A DNA stretch of 64,000 bases from Diaphorobacter aerolatus (GCF_014489535.1 NZ_CP060783.1:744001-808000); one strand, 5' to 3'; shown: positions 48,108 through 56,766, numbered from the stretch's first letter. The notes: generated from the sequence alone by a model not told the origin. Program-made: numbers and translations.

Positions 48108-48148
48108 CCCACGAAGATCGACGAACCAGTGCGTTGATCTTCAGTGGG
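48108..48148 (-). promoter_or_regulatory. Intercistronic stem-loop between pstS and pstC
   Basis: CCCAC-GAAGATC pairs with GATCTTC-(A)-GTGGG around a 16-base loop, with one bulged base and no T-run. Such a hairpin between a binding-protein gene and its permease gene often protects the upstream mRNA and raises binding-protein output; that role is inferred. Confidence 0.55.
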
Positions 48149-48176
48149 GTGCATCACTCGGGCGGATCGCCGTGAA

Positions 48177-49217
48177 TCACTTCACGGCAATTGCCTTGCC
48201 GGAGCTGTCCTTGATCTCAGCCCAGGACTTGTAGACCACTTCCTTCACGCTGTCGGGCATGGGCACGTAGTCCAGATCGGCAGCAGTCTTGTCGCCATTC
48301 TTGTAAGCCCATTCGAAGAACTTCAGCGAAGTGGCTGCCTGCACCGGCTTGTCCTGCACCTTGTTGAACAGGATGAAGGTAGCGGAGGTGATTGGCCATG
48401 CGTCCTTGCCGGGTTGCTCGGTCAGGATCTGGTAGAAGCTCTTGCTCCAGTCGGCACCGGCAGCGGCAGCCTTGAACGTGGCATCGTCAGGCGAGACGAA
48501 GTTGCCGTCCTTGTTCTGCAACTGTGCGTAGGTCATCTTGTTTTGCTTCACGTAGGCGTACTCGACGTAGCCAATCGAGTTCGGCAGACGGCCCACGAAA
48601 GCGGCCACGCCTTCATTGCCCTTGCCGCCTGCGCCGGTAGGCCAGTTCACCGCCGTGCCTTCACCGATCTTTTCCTTCCACTCGGGGTTCACCTTCGACA
48701 GATAGTTGGTGAAGCCGAAGGTCGTGCCGGAGCCGTCCGCGCGGCGCACCGGAGCGATGGTGGCATCGGGCAGGTTCACGCCGGGGTTCAGCGCCTTGAT
48801 GGCAGCGTCGTTCCAGTTGGTGATCTTGCCCAGGTAGATGTCGCCCAGCACCTTGCCGGAGAGCTTCAACTGGCCTGGAGAAATGCCCTTGATGTTGACG
48901 ACCGGAACGATGCCGCCGATCACGGTGGGGAACTGCACCAGACCCTTCTTTTGCAGCTCGTCGTCCTTCAGGGGAGCGTCGGAGGCGCCGAAGTCAACGG
49001 TCTTGGCTTCGATCTGCTTCAGGCCAGCGCCCGAGCCGACCGACTGGTAGTTGATCCTGACGCCGGTGGCCTTGTTGTAGTCGGCGGCCCACTTGGAGTA
49101 GAGCGGCGCCGGGAAGCTGGCGCCAGCGCCTGTTGCTTCGCTCTGTGCCATGGCGGAGGAGAACGCACCCATGGCGACCAGACCGGACACGAGAATACGA
49201 ATTGCAGACATTGTCAT
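48177..49217 (-). CDS. pstS: Periplasmic phosphate-binding protein
   Basis: High-affinity phosphate receptor for PstCAB. The 346-residue precursor has a signal peptide ([18 protein letters not shown]) and the phosphate-binding loops [29 protein letters not shown], and [23 protein letters not shown] 49217 follows GAGG; ATG 49211 is an alternative. A Pho box promoter lies directly upstream. Confidence 0.97.
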   Translation of the reverse strand: MTMSAIRILVSGLVAMGAFSSAMAQSEATGAGASFPAPLYSKWAADYNKATGVRINYQSVGSGAGLKQIEAKTVDFGASDAPLKDDELQKKGLVQFPTVIGGIVPVVNIKGISPGQLKLSGKVLGDIYLGKITNWNDAAIKALNPGVNLPDATIAPVRRADGSGTTFGFTNYLSKVNPEWKEKIGEGTAVNWPTGAGGKGNEGVAAFVGRLPNSIGYVEYAYVKQNKMTYAQLQNKDGNFVSPDDATFKAAAAGADWSKSFYQILTEQPGKDAWPITSATFILFNKVQDKPVQAATSLKFFEWAYKNGDKTAADLDYVPMPDSVKEVVYKSWAEIKDSSGKAIAVK

Positions 49218-49257
49218 GAGAGAGACCTCAAGGTTGAACAAACATGTGATGGAACGA

Positions 49258-49291
49258 AATGTAGAAGCGCCATATGACAGAGTCGTGACAC
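49258..49291 (-). promoter_or_regulatory. PhoB-dependent promoter of pstSCAB-phoU-phoB
   Basis: On the minus strand two 7-base repeats, GTGTCAC and CTGTCAT, are separated by GACT (49291-49274), matching the CTGTCAT-N4-CTGTCAT Pho box. Exactly 10 bases downstream is a -10 element TACATT (49263-49258), the usual Pho promoter geometry. The Pho box replaces the -35. Confidence 0.85.
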
Positions 49292-49402
49292 ATTGGCTTT
49301 GTCACAAAGTTTTTTCAGAGGGAAAGTGCCATGAAAACGTCATAAAAGCGCCTTTATAGCGTCGTAACATGAAGTTTCTAAACGCAATAAATCGCATATC
49401 AC

Positions 49403-50545
49403 ATGTCTCAACCAGCGCCCTCGTCTGCCGTTCTGACCCGCCGGGATTGGCTTCGCAACACCTCGCTCGCGGCAGCCGTGGCCGCAACGCTGCCCGCCAC
49501 CTCCGCGCTGGCCGCAGGCGATGCCAACGTCGTCGCCTCCGTCACCCAGATCGTGGACATGTCACCGTTGCAGCAGGACATTGGCCGCGACTTCCTGATC
49601 GGCTCGCGCGTCGCCTGGCAGGAATTCAATGCCCGCGAACGCGGCAACGGCAGAACGATTCAGCATCTGGTGGTCGAGACCGACGGCAGCGCGCGCGCCA
49701 TCCAGGCGGCGTGGCAGGGCGCGATGATCGATCCGACCTGCGTGGCGCTGAGCGGCTGTGTCGGTGACGCGGCGGCCGCCGCCGTGGCGAGCCTGCAGCG
49801 CACGCCCGGCAACCATGCCCTGCCCCTTGTTGCACCGTGGCTCCAGCGCGAATGGGAGGACGGGCAGAACCTCGTCTTTCAGGCATTTCCCGACTATCAG
49901 GCCCAGATCAGCCACGCGCTGAAATCGCTCGCCGTCATGGGCGTCAAGAAAGTTGGCGTGGTCTACGCGACACCGGCACTGCAAAAGGAAATGGTCGCGT
50001 CCATCACACGCGCAAGCATCATCAACGGGCTCACGCTACTGGCGCTCGAGCCGGGCAAGCGCCCTGCCTCGCCGCCCGCGCTGATTCTGTTCATCGGCGG
50101 CACACCCGAATTGCATGCCTACGCGCAATTGATCGGCGGACGCAACGGATCGCACACCTATCTGATCGCGATGTCGGACGTGAATCTGCAGGTGCTCACC
50201 CAGCTCGGTGGCGTGCCGCGCAACGTGTCGGTAATCGTCACACAGCCGGTGCCGACAGTGACGGCCGGGCTGCCAGTCGTGCGCAGCTACCGCGCTGCGC
50301 TCGCCAAGCTCTACGACGAGCCGCCTTCGCAACACGGGCTTGCGGGCTATATCGCCGCACGCTACACCTCGGACGTGCTGGCAACGCTGGGTTCGTCCGT
50401 GAATCGCGCCGGTGCTCTGGCGGCGTTTCGCAAGCGCGTGGATCTGCGCATTGGCGGTTTCCTGATCGCCTACCAGGGTGAAAAACTCAGCAACGTCAAC
50501 GTCACACAGAGCATGCTCACCGCCGATGGACGCATCGTCGGATGA
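49403..50545 (+). CDS. Orphan Tat-exported periplasmic binding protein (branched-chain type)
   Basis: A 380-residue type I periplasmic binding protein (Peripla_BP_6-like), as used by branched-chain amino acid transporters. The N-terminus LTRRDWLRNTSLAAAVAATL is a twin-arginine signal ending SALAAG. Visible blocks: NVVASVTQIVDMSPLQQDIG, a receptor core with MGVKKVGVVYATPALQKEMV, and the closing FLIAYQGEKLSNVNVTQSML. No transporter genes adjoin it. It is divergent from pstS over 185 bases that contain the pst Pho box facing the other way. No Shine-Dalgarno is seen before ATG 49403. Ligand unknown. Confidence 0.75.
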   Translation: MSQPAPSSAVLTRRDWLRNTSLAAAVAATLPATSALAAGDANVVASVTQIVDMSPLQQDIGRDFLIGSRVAWQEFNARERGNGRTIQHLVVETDGSARAIQAAWQGAMIDPTCVALSGCVGDAAAAAVASLQRTPGNHALPLVAPWLQREWEDGQNLVFQAFPDYQAQISHALKSLAVMGVKKVGVVYATPALQKEMVASITRASIINGLTLLALEPGKRPASPPALILFIGGTPELHAYAQLIGGRNGSHTYLIAMSDVNLQVLTQLGGVPRNVSVIVTQPVPTVTAGLPVVRSYRAALAKLYDEPPSQHGLAGYIAARYTSDVLATLGSSVNRAGALAAFRKRVDLRIGGFLIAYQGEKLSNVNVTQSMLTADGRIVG

Positions 50546-50632
50546 AATCCGACCATGTCCTGCACTAGGCCATGATTGTCGATGCTATGCTGCGCCGCGA
50601 ATCAAGACGCGCAAAGCACCAAGCCCTTTTTT

Positions 50633-52113
50633 ATGCAAGATGGAACATTGCTGGCTGCCGTGGACCTCGGGTCCAACAGCTTCAGACTGGAAATTGGCCG
50701 CTACGAGCATGGCCATATCGAGAAAATCGAATACTTCAAGGAAACCGTACGCCAGGGCGCAGGGCTGGATGAAGACAAGAATCTCACCGCTGAATCGATG
50801 CAGCGCGGCTGGGACTGTCTCGCCCGTTTTGCCGAGCGGCTGTCCGGTTTTCCGAAGGCGCAGGTACGCGCGGTTGCCACACAGACGCTGCGCGAGGCCC
50901 GCAACCGCGAAGTGTTCATCGAACGCGGCAATCAGATTCTCGGTTATCCGATCGACATCGTCTCCGGCCCGAAGAAGCGCGCCTGATCTATCAGGGCGTG
51001 GCGCGCCTGCTGCCGCAGTCCGACGAGCGCCGCCTGGTGGTGGACATCGGTGGCCGCTCGACCGAGATCATTCTCGGACGCCAGTTCACGCCGAGTGCCG
51101 TGGCTTCGTTCCGCGTGGGCAGCGTGGCGTGGTCCACGCGATATTTTCCCGACGGGCAATTCACCCCGCGCGCATTCGAGGCCGCCGAGGTGGCCGCCAA
51201 GGCCGTACTCGACGAGGCGCTCGACACCTACCAGCGCAACACCTGGGACGTGGCCTATGGATCTTCAGGCACCGTGGGTGCCGTGGGCGATGTGCTGGCA
51301 GCGGCCGGTGCGTCGCCCGAGGGCCGGATCACGCGCAAGGGCCTCGATTGGCTGCGTGACCAGTTGATCGCGGCGCGCGGCGCCGACCGTGTGCGCCTGA
51401 CCGGCCTCAAGGAAGATCGCCGTGCCGTGATTGGTGGTGGCGTGAGCGTGCTGTGCGCCATTTTCAGCCTGCTGGACATCGACGAGATGCTGGTCGCCCA
51501 GGGCGCGCTGCGTCAAGGAGCGCTCTACGACCTGCTCGATCGCGAGCAGCCGCAGACCGACCTGCGCTCATCGACCGTGCGCGGACTGATGCAACGCTTT
51601 GCCGTGGACGAACTGCATGCGCAGCGCGTGGCGCAGATCGCCACGCAGCTCTTCACGCTTGCCGCGCCCGAGGGCAGCGAGCGGGCCGCCCGCAAGCTCG
51701 ACTGGGCCGCACGTCTGCACGAGATCGGCCAGCGCATCTCGCACAGCGGCTACCAGCGCCACGGTGCCTACATCCTCGACCAGACCGACGCCGCCGGCTT
51801 TGCGCTGCCCGAACTGCACCATCTGAGCCAGCTCGTGCTGGGCCATCGCGGCAAGGTGCACAAGATCGGGCTTGAGTTGAGCGACGCGCAATTCGCCCTG
51901 CAGCTCATGTGCCTTCGCACCGCCATCGCGCTGTGCCACGCCCGCCGCGAGCCGGACACGCGCGGCTTCATGCTGCGTTTTGACGGCGTGCGCTGCGTCG
52001 TCTCGTCACGCGAAGGCTGGGCCGAGAGCTATCCACAGTCGGCGCACCTGCTCGAGGAAGAATGCTATTGCTGGCAGAAGACGCCTTGGGAATTTGTCAC
52101 GGAACTGAGGTGA
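50633..52113 (+). CDS. ppx: Exopolyphosphatase Ppx/GppA family, one frame break
   Basis: Removes phosphate from polyphosphate ends, or hydrolyses pppGpp. With one base restored it has 493 residues: the ASKHA ATPase fold starts LLAAVDLGSNSFRLEIGRYE and has the second phosphate loop VVDIGGRSTEIILGRQF, the catalytic region FKETVRQGAGLDEDKNLTAE, and a C-terminal HD-like helical domain (LHEIGQRISHSGYQRHGAYI). The frame breaks near 50970: CCCGAAG is read where CCCGGAAG joins IVSGPEEARLIYQGV. ATG 50633 is the family start. It lies near ppk1 in the phosphate block. Confidence 0.9.
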
Positions 52114-52126
52114 CATTTATTTCGAT

Positions 52127-52151
52127 AACGGTATAAACTGTTTATACCGTT
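52127..52151. promoter_or_regulatory. Perfect 25-base palindrome before the H1-like gene
   Basis: Two 12-base arms (AACGGTATAAAC and GTTTATACCGTT) flank a single T. The site ends 15 bases before the H1-like ATG and starts 13 bases after the ppx stop. It is AT-rich and lacks a GC stem and T-run, so it reads as an operator more than a terminator. The gene downstream encodes a ribbon-helix-helix-like domain, so autoregulation is plausible. Confidence 0.65.
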
Positions 52152-52166
52152 TTACAAAATATCACC

Positions 52167-52721
52167 ATGACCGCCAACACCAAGTCCCCCGCCATTCCTT
52201 CCGAAGCGCCGGCACCCGTTGCCGCCGCCGCCAAGAAGGTTGTTCAGCCAGCCGCCGTGGCCGCACCGGCCCCTTCGGCACCCGCGCCCGTAGCCAGGAA
52301 GGCCGCGCCCGCCGCCGCCGAAACGGCCGCGACCGCCAAGAGCAGGAAGCCCGTCAAGAAGGCCCCTGCCACCACGGCCAAACCCGCGGCCAAGCCCGCC
52401 GCCAAGGCAGGCAAGACAGCCGCCAAGCCAGCGCAGAAGCAGCCCAAGCAAGCCGTGGTCAAGGAACCCAAGGCGAAGAAGCCCAAGCTGGTGCGTGACA
52501 GCTTCACCATCCCCAAGGATGAGTACGCCGTCATCGACACGATCAAGCTGCGCAGTGCGAAGCTCGATCACCAGGTCAAGAAGAGCGAACTGCTGCGCGC
52601 CGGCCTCAAGCTGCTCGCATCGCTGAGCGACCAGCAACTGATGACCGCACTGCGCGCCGTGCCGGCCATCAAGACAGGTCGCCCAAAGGCCGAGGACCAC
52701 GGCAAGTCGTCCAGGAAGTGA
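52167..52721 (+). CDS. Histone-H1-like Ala/Lys/Pro-rich protein with C-terminal ribbon-helix-helix-like domain
   Basis: A 184-residue basic protein. Residues 1-107 are low-complexity Ala/Lys/Pro (for example KAPATTAKPAAKPAAKAGKT), like histone H1 tails and AlgP. Residues 108-153 look ordered: a short strand LVRDSFTIP, a helix DEYAVIDTIKLRSAKL and a second helix VKKSELLRAGLKLLASLS, the order of an RHH DNA-binding dimer. No Shine-Dalgarno is seen. It sits between ppx and sixA-ppk1; AlgP-type proteins have been tied to polyphosphate granules in Pseudomonas, so a nucleoid or polyphosphate role is possible but inferred. A PhaF-like granule protein is the alternative. Confidence 0.72.
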   Translation: MTANTKSPAIPSEAPAPVAAAAKKVVQPAAVAAPAPSAPAPVARKAAPAAAETAATAKSRKPVKKAPATTAKPAAKPAAKAGKTAAKPAQKQPKQAVVKEPKAKKPKLVRDSFTIPKDEYAVIDTIKLRSAKLDHQVKKSELLRAGLKLLASLSDQQLMTALRAVPAIKTGRPKAEDHGKSSRK

Positions 52722-52725
52722 TCCA

Positions 52726-52765
52726 GGGCCTGTTCACACAACGCGATCCGCGTGCGTTGTGTGAA
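52726..52765. repeat. Solitary copy of the element terminal repeat, with perfect hairpin
   Basis: AGGGCCTGTTCACACAACGC is a near-copy of the terminal repeat found 50 bases further on and at 52985. It forms a perfect 12-bp hairpin (TTCACACAACGC, nine-base loop, GCGTTGTGTGAA; 52733-52765), five bases after the H1-like stop codon, so it may also cap that transcript. Confidence 0.6.
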
Positions 52766-52773
52766 GTGGCGGT

Positions 52774-52985
52774 CTAGGGTCTGTTCACCCAACGCACGGG
52801 GATCGCGTTGTGCAGTCTTGGGATGGGATGCAAGGCGCGGGCTCGAAGCAAGGTAGGTACCTTGCGAGAGCCTGCAACGCCGCAGACCGCCCAAGACTGC
52901 GCAACCCTTCGGGCAAGCCAGGCAACGCCGCAGGGGCGGCCCTGCCTGGCTTGCGCGACCCGTGGGTTGGGTGAACAGGCCCTAG
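52774..52985. mobile_element. MITE-like nested inverted-repeat element with CTAG ends
   Basis: The 212-base stretch begins CTAGGGTCTGTTCACCCAAC and ends with the inverse of CTAGGGCCTGTTCACCCAAC; 25 of the first 27 bases match. A second inverted repeat is nested inside (GTTGTGCAGTCTTGGG at 52807-52822 against CCCAAGACTGCGCAAC at 52890-52905, 15 of 16). At its centre is a hairpin GCAAGGTA-GG-TACCTTGC. An extra 11-bp stem CAAGCCAGGCA / TGCCTGGCTTG lies at 52914-52953. There is no coding capacity. CTAG at both borders fits the YTAR target duplication of IS5-type elements, so a non-autonomous IS5-like MITE is the best reading; a structured intergenic repeat is the alternative. Confidence 0.6.
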
Positions 52986-53443
52986 AGAAAATCCGGAGAC
53001 TGCACCGATAGCAGAATCGTTTCTTCCAGTTCCTGACGGCTGCGATAGCGCAGCCACCAGACCGAGCCCTTGCGAATGGCGCACTGGCTCGCCGTCATGC
53101 CCAGCAGTCGCGCCGCCGTTTCGCCGAGCATGGGCTGATGCCCCACCACTAGGACGGCACCGCGCGACTTCGGCCATTGGGCCAATTCGAGCAGATCATC
53201 GACCGATCCGCCGGGCAGCAACTCGGCGCGCGGCTTGAATTTTCGGCCCAGCGCGCGCGCCGTCTGCTCGGTCCGACGCGCGGGGCTGACGAGCACGCGC
53301 AGGCCTTCGGGCAGTTGCCGATCCAGCCAGGAGGCCATGCGAGCGGCCTGTTTTTCACCGCGCGCCGTGAGCGGACGGTCCAGATCTTCCCCACCATCTG
53401 GTGCATCTTCGGCTTCAGCGTGCCGCCAGAGAATCAGATCCAT
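52982..53443 (-). CDS. sixA: SixA-type phosphohistidine phosphatase
   Basis: A 153-residue histidine phosphatase that can remove phosphate from phospho-His proteins. The phosphate pocket is LILWRHAEAEDAPDGG (RHA in place of the usual RHG), with the second Arg in RVLVSPARRTEQTARALG and the second His in VLVVGHQPMLGETA. Its TAG stop lies inside the CTAG border of the repeat element, so the last codons abut an inserted sequence; the original C-terminus could have been different. It is 38 bases downstream of ppk1 on the same strand. Confidence 0.87.
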   Translation of the reverse strand: MDLILWRHAEAEDAPDGGEDLDRPLTARGEKQAARMASWLDRQLPEGLRVLVSPARRTEQTARALGRKFKPRAELLPGGSVDDLLELAQWPKSRGAVLVVGHQPMLGETAARLLGMTASQCAIRKGSVWWLRYRSRQELEETILLSVQSPDFL

Positions 53444-53481
53444 TTCGCAGCTTTCTTCGTCGTGAGTCGTCGTCGGGTTTC

Positions 53482-55618
53482 CTAGCGATTGCGTGTTGGC
53501 GCGTAACGCGCCATCAACGCCTTCTGGGCACCCAGTCCATCAATCACGTGCGGCGCGCGTTCGTAGTGCCCATCGGCCTCCAGTGTCCACGCGTCGCGAT
53601 CATCGTGCAGGTAGGACACCAGACATTCGTCGATGATGCGCTGGCGCAGCTTGCGATCCTTGACCGGCCAGGCGAGTTCCACGCGGCGCAGCATGTTGCG
53701 GTTCATCCAGTCGGCGCTCGACAGGTACAGGTCTTCCTTGTCCCGGCAGCGAAGTAGAACACGCGCGTGTGCTCCAGAAAGCGACCGATGACGGAGCGCA
53801 CCCGGATCCGCTCGGAGAGCCCCGGCACCTGCGCGGGCAGCATGCAGGCACCACGGATGATCAGGTCGATGTTCGCACCGCGCTCGGCCGCCCTGAGCAG
53901 CGCATGGATCAGCGCCTCGTCGGTCAGCGCATTCATCTTGGCGACGATGCGCGCGTTCTCGCCGCGCGAGGCCGCAAGCCCTACCGCGTCGATCATGTCG
54001 ATCATGCGCTGCTGCAATTCGAACGGCGCGAGAAGCATGTCATTCAATTTGGGCACGCGGTTCTGGTTGGCCAGATGGTCGAACACGGTGTCCATGTCGG
54101 CGGTGATGCGCTCGTCGGCCGTCAGGCAGCTCAGATCGGTGTAGAGCCTGGCGGTGCGCGGGTTGTAGTTGCCCGTGGACAGATGGCCATAGCGCCGCAG
54201 ATGACGCCCTTCGCGGCGCGTGACGAGCAGCATCTTGGCGTGCGTCTTCAGCCCCACCACGCCGTACACGACCTGCGCGCCAACGGATTCGAGCGCCTCG
54301 GCCCAGTTGATGTTCGCCTCTTCGTCAAAGCGCGCCTTCAACTCGACTACGACCGTGACCTCCTTGCCGCGGCGCACGGCCTCGCGCAGCAGGTCCATCA
54401 TCTCGGATTCGGAGCCGGTACGGTAAATCGTCTGCTTGATCACCAGCACCTTGGGATCGTTGACCGCCTCGCGCAGAAAGGCAAGCACGCCATCAAAACT
54501 CTCGAACGGCTGGTGAATCAGCACGTCGCGCTTTCTCAACTCGGCAAAGATCGAGGCGGTGCGCGGCAGTTGCACGGGCCACGCTGGTTTCCAGGCCGGA
54601 AACAGCAGGCTGCGGTCGGCCACCAGATCCACCACCTGCGACAGCCGCACCAGATTCACGGGCCCTGCACGCGATACAGCGCGGCCGCTGGCAGGTTAAA
54701 TTGCGAGAGCAGAAAATCCGACATGTAGCGCGAGCAGCCCGAGGACACCTCGAGCCGCACGGCCTGACCGTAGTGCCGGTGCTGCAAGCCCTGACGCAGC
54801 GCCATGCGCAGATTGCGCACGTCTTCCTCATCGACCGCGAGATCGGAATGACGCGTGACGCGAAACTGCGAGAACTCCGTGACTTCACGCCCGGGAAACA
54901 GGTCCGCGAGATGCGAGCGGATGATGCTCGAGAGCGTGACCAGTTGCACGCCCTTGGGCGCGACCTCCGCAGGCAGGCGGATCACGCGCGGCAGGATGCG
55001 GGGAATCTTGACGATGGCAATTTCATTGGAGCGCCCAAACGCATCGCCGCCCTTCAAGCGGACGATGAAATTGAGCGACTTGTTCGCCACCTGCGGGAAC
55101 GGATGCGAGGGATCGAGCCCGACGGGAATCAGGAGCGGGCGCACGTCGCGCAGAAAATAATCCTTCACCCAACGCTTTTGCGCGCCCGAGCGCTCACCAT
55201 GAGACACCACATGAATGCCGTGCGCCTCGAAGGCCGGCATCAGCGAATCGTTGTAGAGCGCGTATTGGCGATCCACCAGTTCATGGGCCTTGAGCGCCAG
55301 GGCTTCGAACGACTCCACGTTGTACTCGCCCTTGGTCTCGCCCTGCTGCGCGGCCGTCAGGTGCGCCGCCGCCCGTACCTCGAAGAACTCGTCCAGGTTC
55401 GACGACACGATGCACAGAAACCGCAGCCGCTCGAGCAACGGAACATCGGGGCGCACGGCCCAGTCGAAGACACGCTCGTTGAACGCCAGAATGCTGTGAT
55501 CGCGATCAAGCAAATCGACTCGCCGACCGCCCAACGCCTCGCTGGTGCGAGTGGTGAAAACGGCGGCACTTCCCTCTATTGCTGGTATGGATGATGGCGT
55601 GGACACAGAAAATGACAT
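53482..55618 (-). CDS. ppk1: Polyphosphate kinase 1, two frame breaks
   Basis: Makes polyphosphate from ATP reversibly. With two bases restored it has 712 residues: N-domain (LLDRDHSILAFNERVFDWAV), head domain, and the two phospholipase-D-like catalytic halves. Motifs: LVIKQTIYRTGSESEMMDLL, the autophosphorylated His region GLKTHAKMLLVTRREGRHLR, YTDLSCLTADERITADM, and LIIRGACMLPAQVPGLSERI, ending ADWMNRNMLRRVELAWPVKD. Breaks lie at 54660-54662 (GGG, expected GGGG) and at 53742-53744 (CCC, expected CCCC). ATG 55618 is used. A Pho box promoter precedes it. sixA follows. Confidence 0.92.
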
Positions 55619-55647
55619 ACGAATGAAACGAGACGCGGACAACAATT

Positions 55648-55681
55648 AGTATCAATTGCGCCTGTGACAGGCTCATGACAA
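55648..55681 (-). promoter_or_regulatory. PhoB-dependent promoter of ppk1
   Basis: On the minus strand TTGTCAT-GAGC-CTGTCAC (55681-55664) matches the Pho box, six of seven in each half. A -10 element GATACT (55653-55648) lies exactly 10 bases downstream. Transcription would begin about 23 bases before the ppk1 ATG. Confidence 0.8.
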
Positions 55682-55715
55682 CGTCATTGTTTTGTCATAT
55701 CTCAAACAAAATACT
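55681..55715 (+). promoter_or_regulatory. Second Pho box, facing away from ppk1
   Basis: On the plus strand ACGTCAT-TGTT-TTGTCAT (55681-55698) is a Pho-box-like pair, touching the ppk1 box back to back. AATACT (55710-55715) is a possible -10, 11 bases downstream. No gene on the plus strand begins downstream. Confidence 0.5.
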
Positions 55716-55719
55716 CATT

Positions 55720-55803
55720 CGAATAATGGATTAGTTTTTTAGTCCAATGAGTAAGAAGACGCCGCCAGAAGGCACTACCGCCGCGTCGGGCAGTGCCTTT
55801 CGG
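55720..55803 (+). ncRNA. Candidate PhoB-activated small RNA
   Basis: A transcript from the plus-facing Pho box would start near 55720 and could end at the hairpin AAGGCACT / AGTGCCTT (55769-55799), followed by TTC. That gives an RNA of about 80 bases without a credible ORF, ending just before the olsB 3' end on the opposite strand. Existence is inference from promoter-like and terminator-like signals only. Confidence 0.3.
55769..55801. terminator. Hairpin between olsB and the Pho boxes
   Basis: An 8-bp stem AAGGCACT / AGTGCCTT with a loop of 15 bases lies 10 bases past the olsB stop. It would end the minus-strand olsB message; T-runs are weak on both strands. Confidence 0.5.
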
Positions 55804-55810
55804 CGCGCGC

Positions 55811-56647
55811 TCAACGGTTGAGAAAGTGCTTGCGGTACTTGGCAGGCAGGTCCTCGAGTCGCATGAGCATGGGCAGATCGGCGGTGTTGAAATCCGGATC
55901 CCACGCCGGTGCGCCCAAAATGCGGGTGCCCAGGCGCAGATAGCCCTTGATGAGCGCAGGCGGATCCACGTCGAGGTTCGAATCAAGTGTGTCGAGCGGC
56001 AGCGGCAGGCGTGGACGCACGTGGTATTCGATCGGCGCCATGTGCGTCTCGCTGATGCGGCGGTAGATGCTCGCCGCCACATCGCCGGTCACCACGCCGT
56101 TGTGCAGCATCGGAATGCTTGCGCAGCCAATCATGGTGTCGAGCGAATTGCGCACCATGAAGTCGGCGAGTGCGCCCCAGAGCGCCAGCACCACACCGCC
56201 ATGGCGATGCTCGGGATGCACGCAACTGCGGCCCAACTCCACCATGCGGCTACGCAGGGTGCGCAGCCGCGTCAGGTCGAATTCGGTGTCGCTGTAAGTG
56301 CTGCCCACGCGGCGGGCCTGCACGGGAGTGAGTACGCGGTAGGTGCCGATCACCTGGCGGGTCAGCGCGTCGCGCACCAGCAGGTGTTCACAGAAATCGT
56401 CGAACAGATCGATGTCGTGACCCGCGACCGGCGTATTGAGCTGTGCGCCCATCTCGGAGACGAAGACGTCATAGCGCAGCTTCTGCGCCTCCCTCACCTC
56501 ATCGAGATGTCTCGCCCATGAGACTTCAATACCGCCACGCGCCTGTGCAGCCGACTCCACATGCTTCGCATCAGATGAACGGTGAAGTGACCCCCTGGGC
56601 AAGGACACGGGGCTCAGAGGCATCGTCGGGCTTGGCAAGTCATTCAT
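55811..56647 (-). CDS. olsB: OlsB-like L-ornithine N-alpha-acyltransferase
   Basis: Transfers a 3-hydroxyacyl group from acyl-carrier protein to ornithine, giving lyso-ornithine lipid. The 278-residue GNAT-like (autoinducer synthase-fold) protein has the family blocks QKLRYDVFVSEMGAQL, HDIDLFDDFCEHLLVRD, VIGTYRVLTPVQARRVGSTY, RMVELGRSCVHPEHRHGGVV and MIGCASIPMLHNGVV. ATG 56647 is used; a codon at 56665 in frame is an alternative. olsA is not in the window. Ornithine lipids replace phospholipids under phosphate limitation in several bacteria, which fits the neighbours. Confidence 0.85.
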   Translation of the reverse strand: MNDLPSPTMPLSPVSLPRGSLHRSSDAKHVESAAQARGGIEVSWARHLDEVREAQKLRYDVFVSEMGAQLNTPVAGHDIDLFDDFCEHLLVRDALTRQVIGTYRVLTPVQARRVGSTYSDTEFDLTRLRTLRSRMVELGRSCVHPEHRHGGVVLALWGALADFMVRNSLDTMIGCASIPMLHNGVVTGDVAASIYRRISETHMAPIEYHVRPRLPLPLDTLDSNLDVDPPALIKGYLRLGTRILGAPAWDPDFNTADLPMLMRLEDLPAKYRKHFLNR

Positions 56648-56748
56648 GGGGGCATTCCTCAACAATTTCGGAGGACATGCCGGACAGCTACCTGTGCAGG
56701 AGCGCCCCGCCTCCGCAGGAAATTGTGGAAGGCGGCGGTGACGACTGC

Positions 56749-56766
56749 GTGTCAGGCGAATGACGA
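56749..56766 (-). promoter_or_regulatory. Weak Pho-box-like sequence upstream of olsB
   Basis: TCGTCAT-TCGC-CTGACAC on the minus strand matches the Pho box at about 10 of 14 positions, about 100 bases before olsB. No -10 is evident at the expected distance, so this is only a candidate. Confidence 0.25.

Noticed and set aside
49301..49402. Pho box facing the orphan binding-protein gene at 49403
   Set aside because: Sequences such as ACGTCAT near 49339 lack a second half-site at 11-base spacing.
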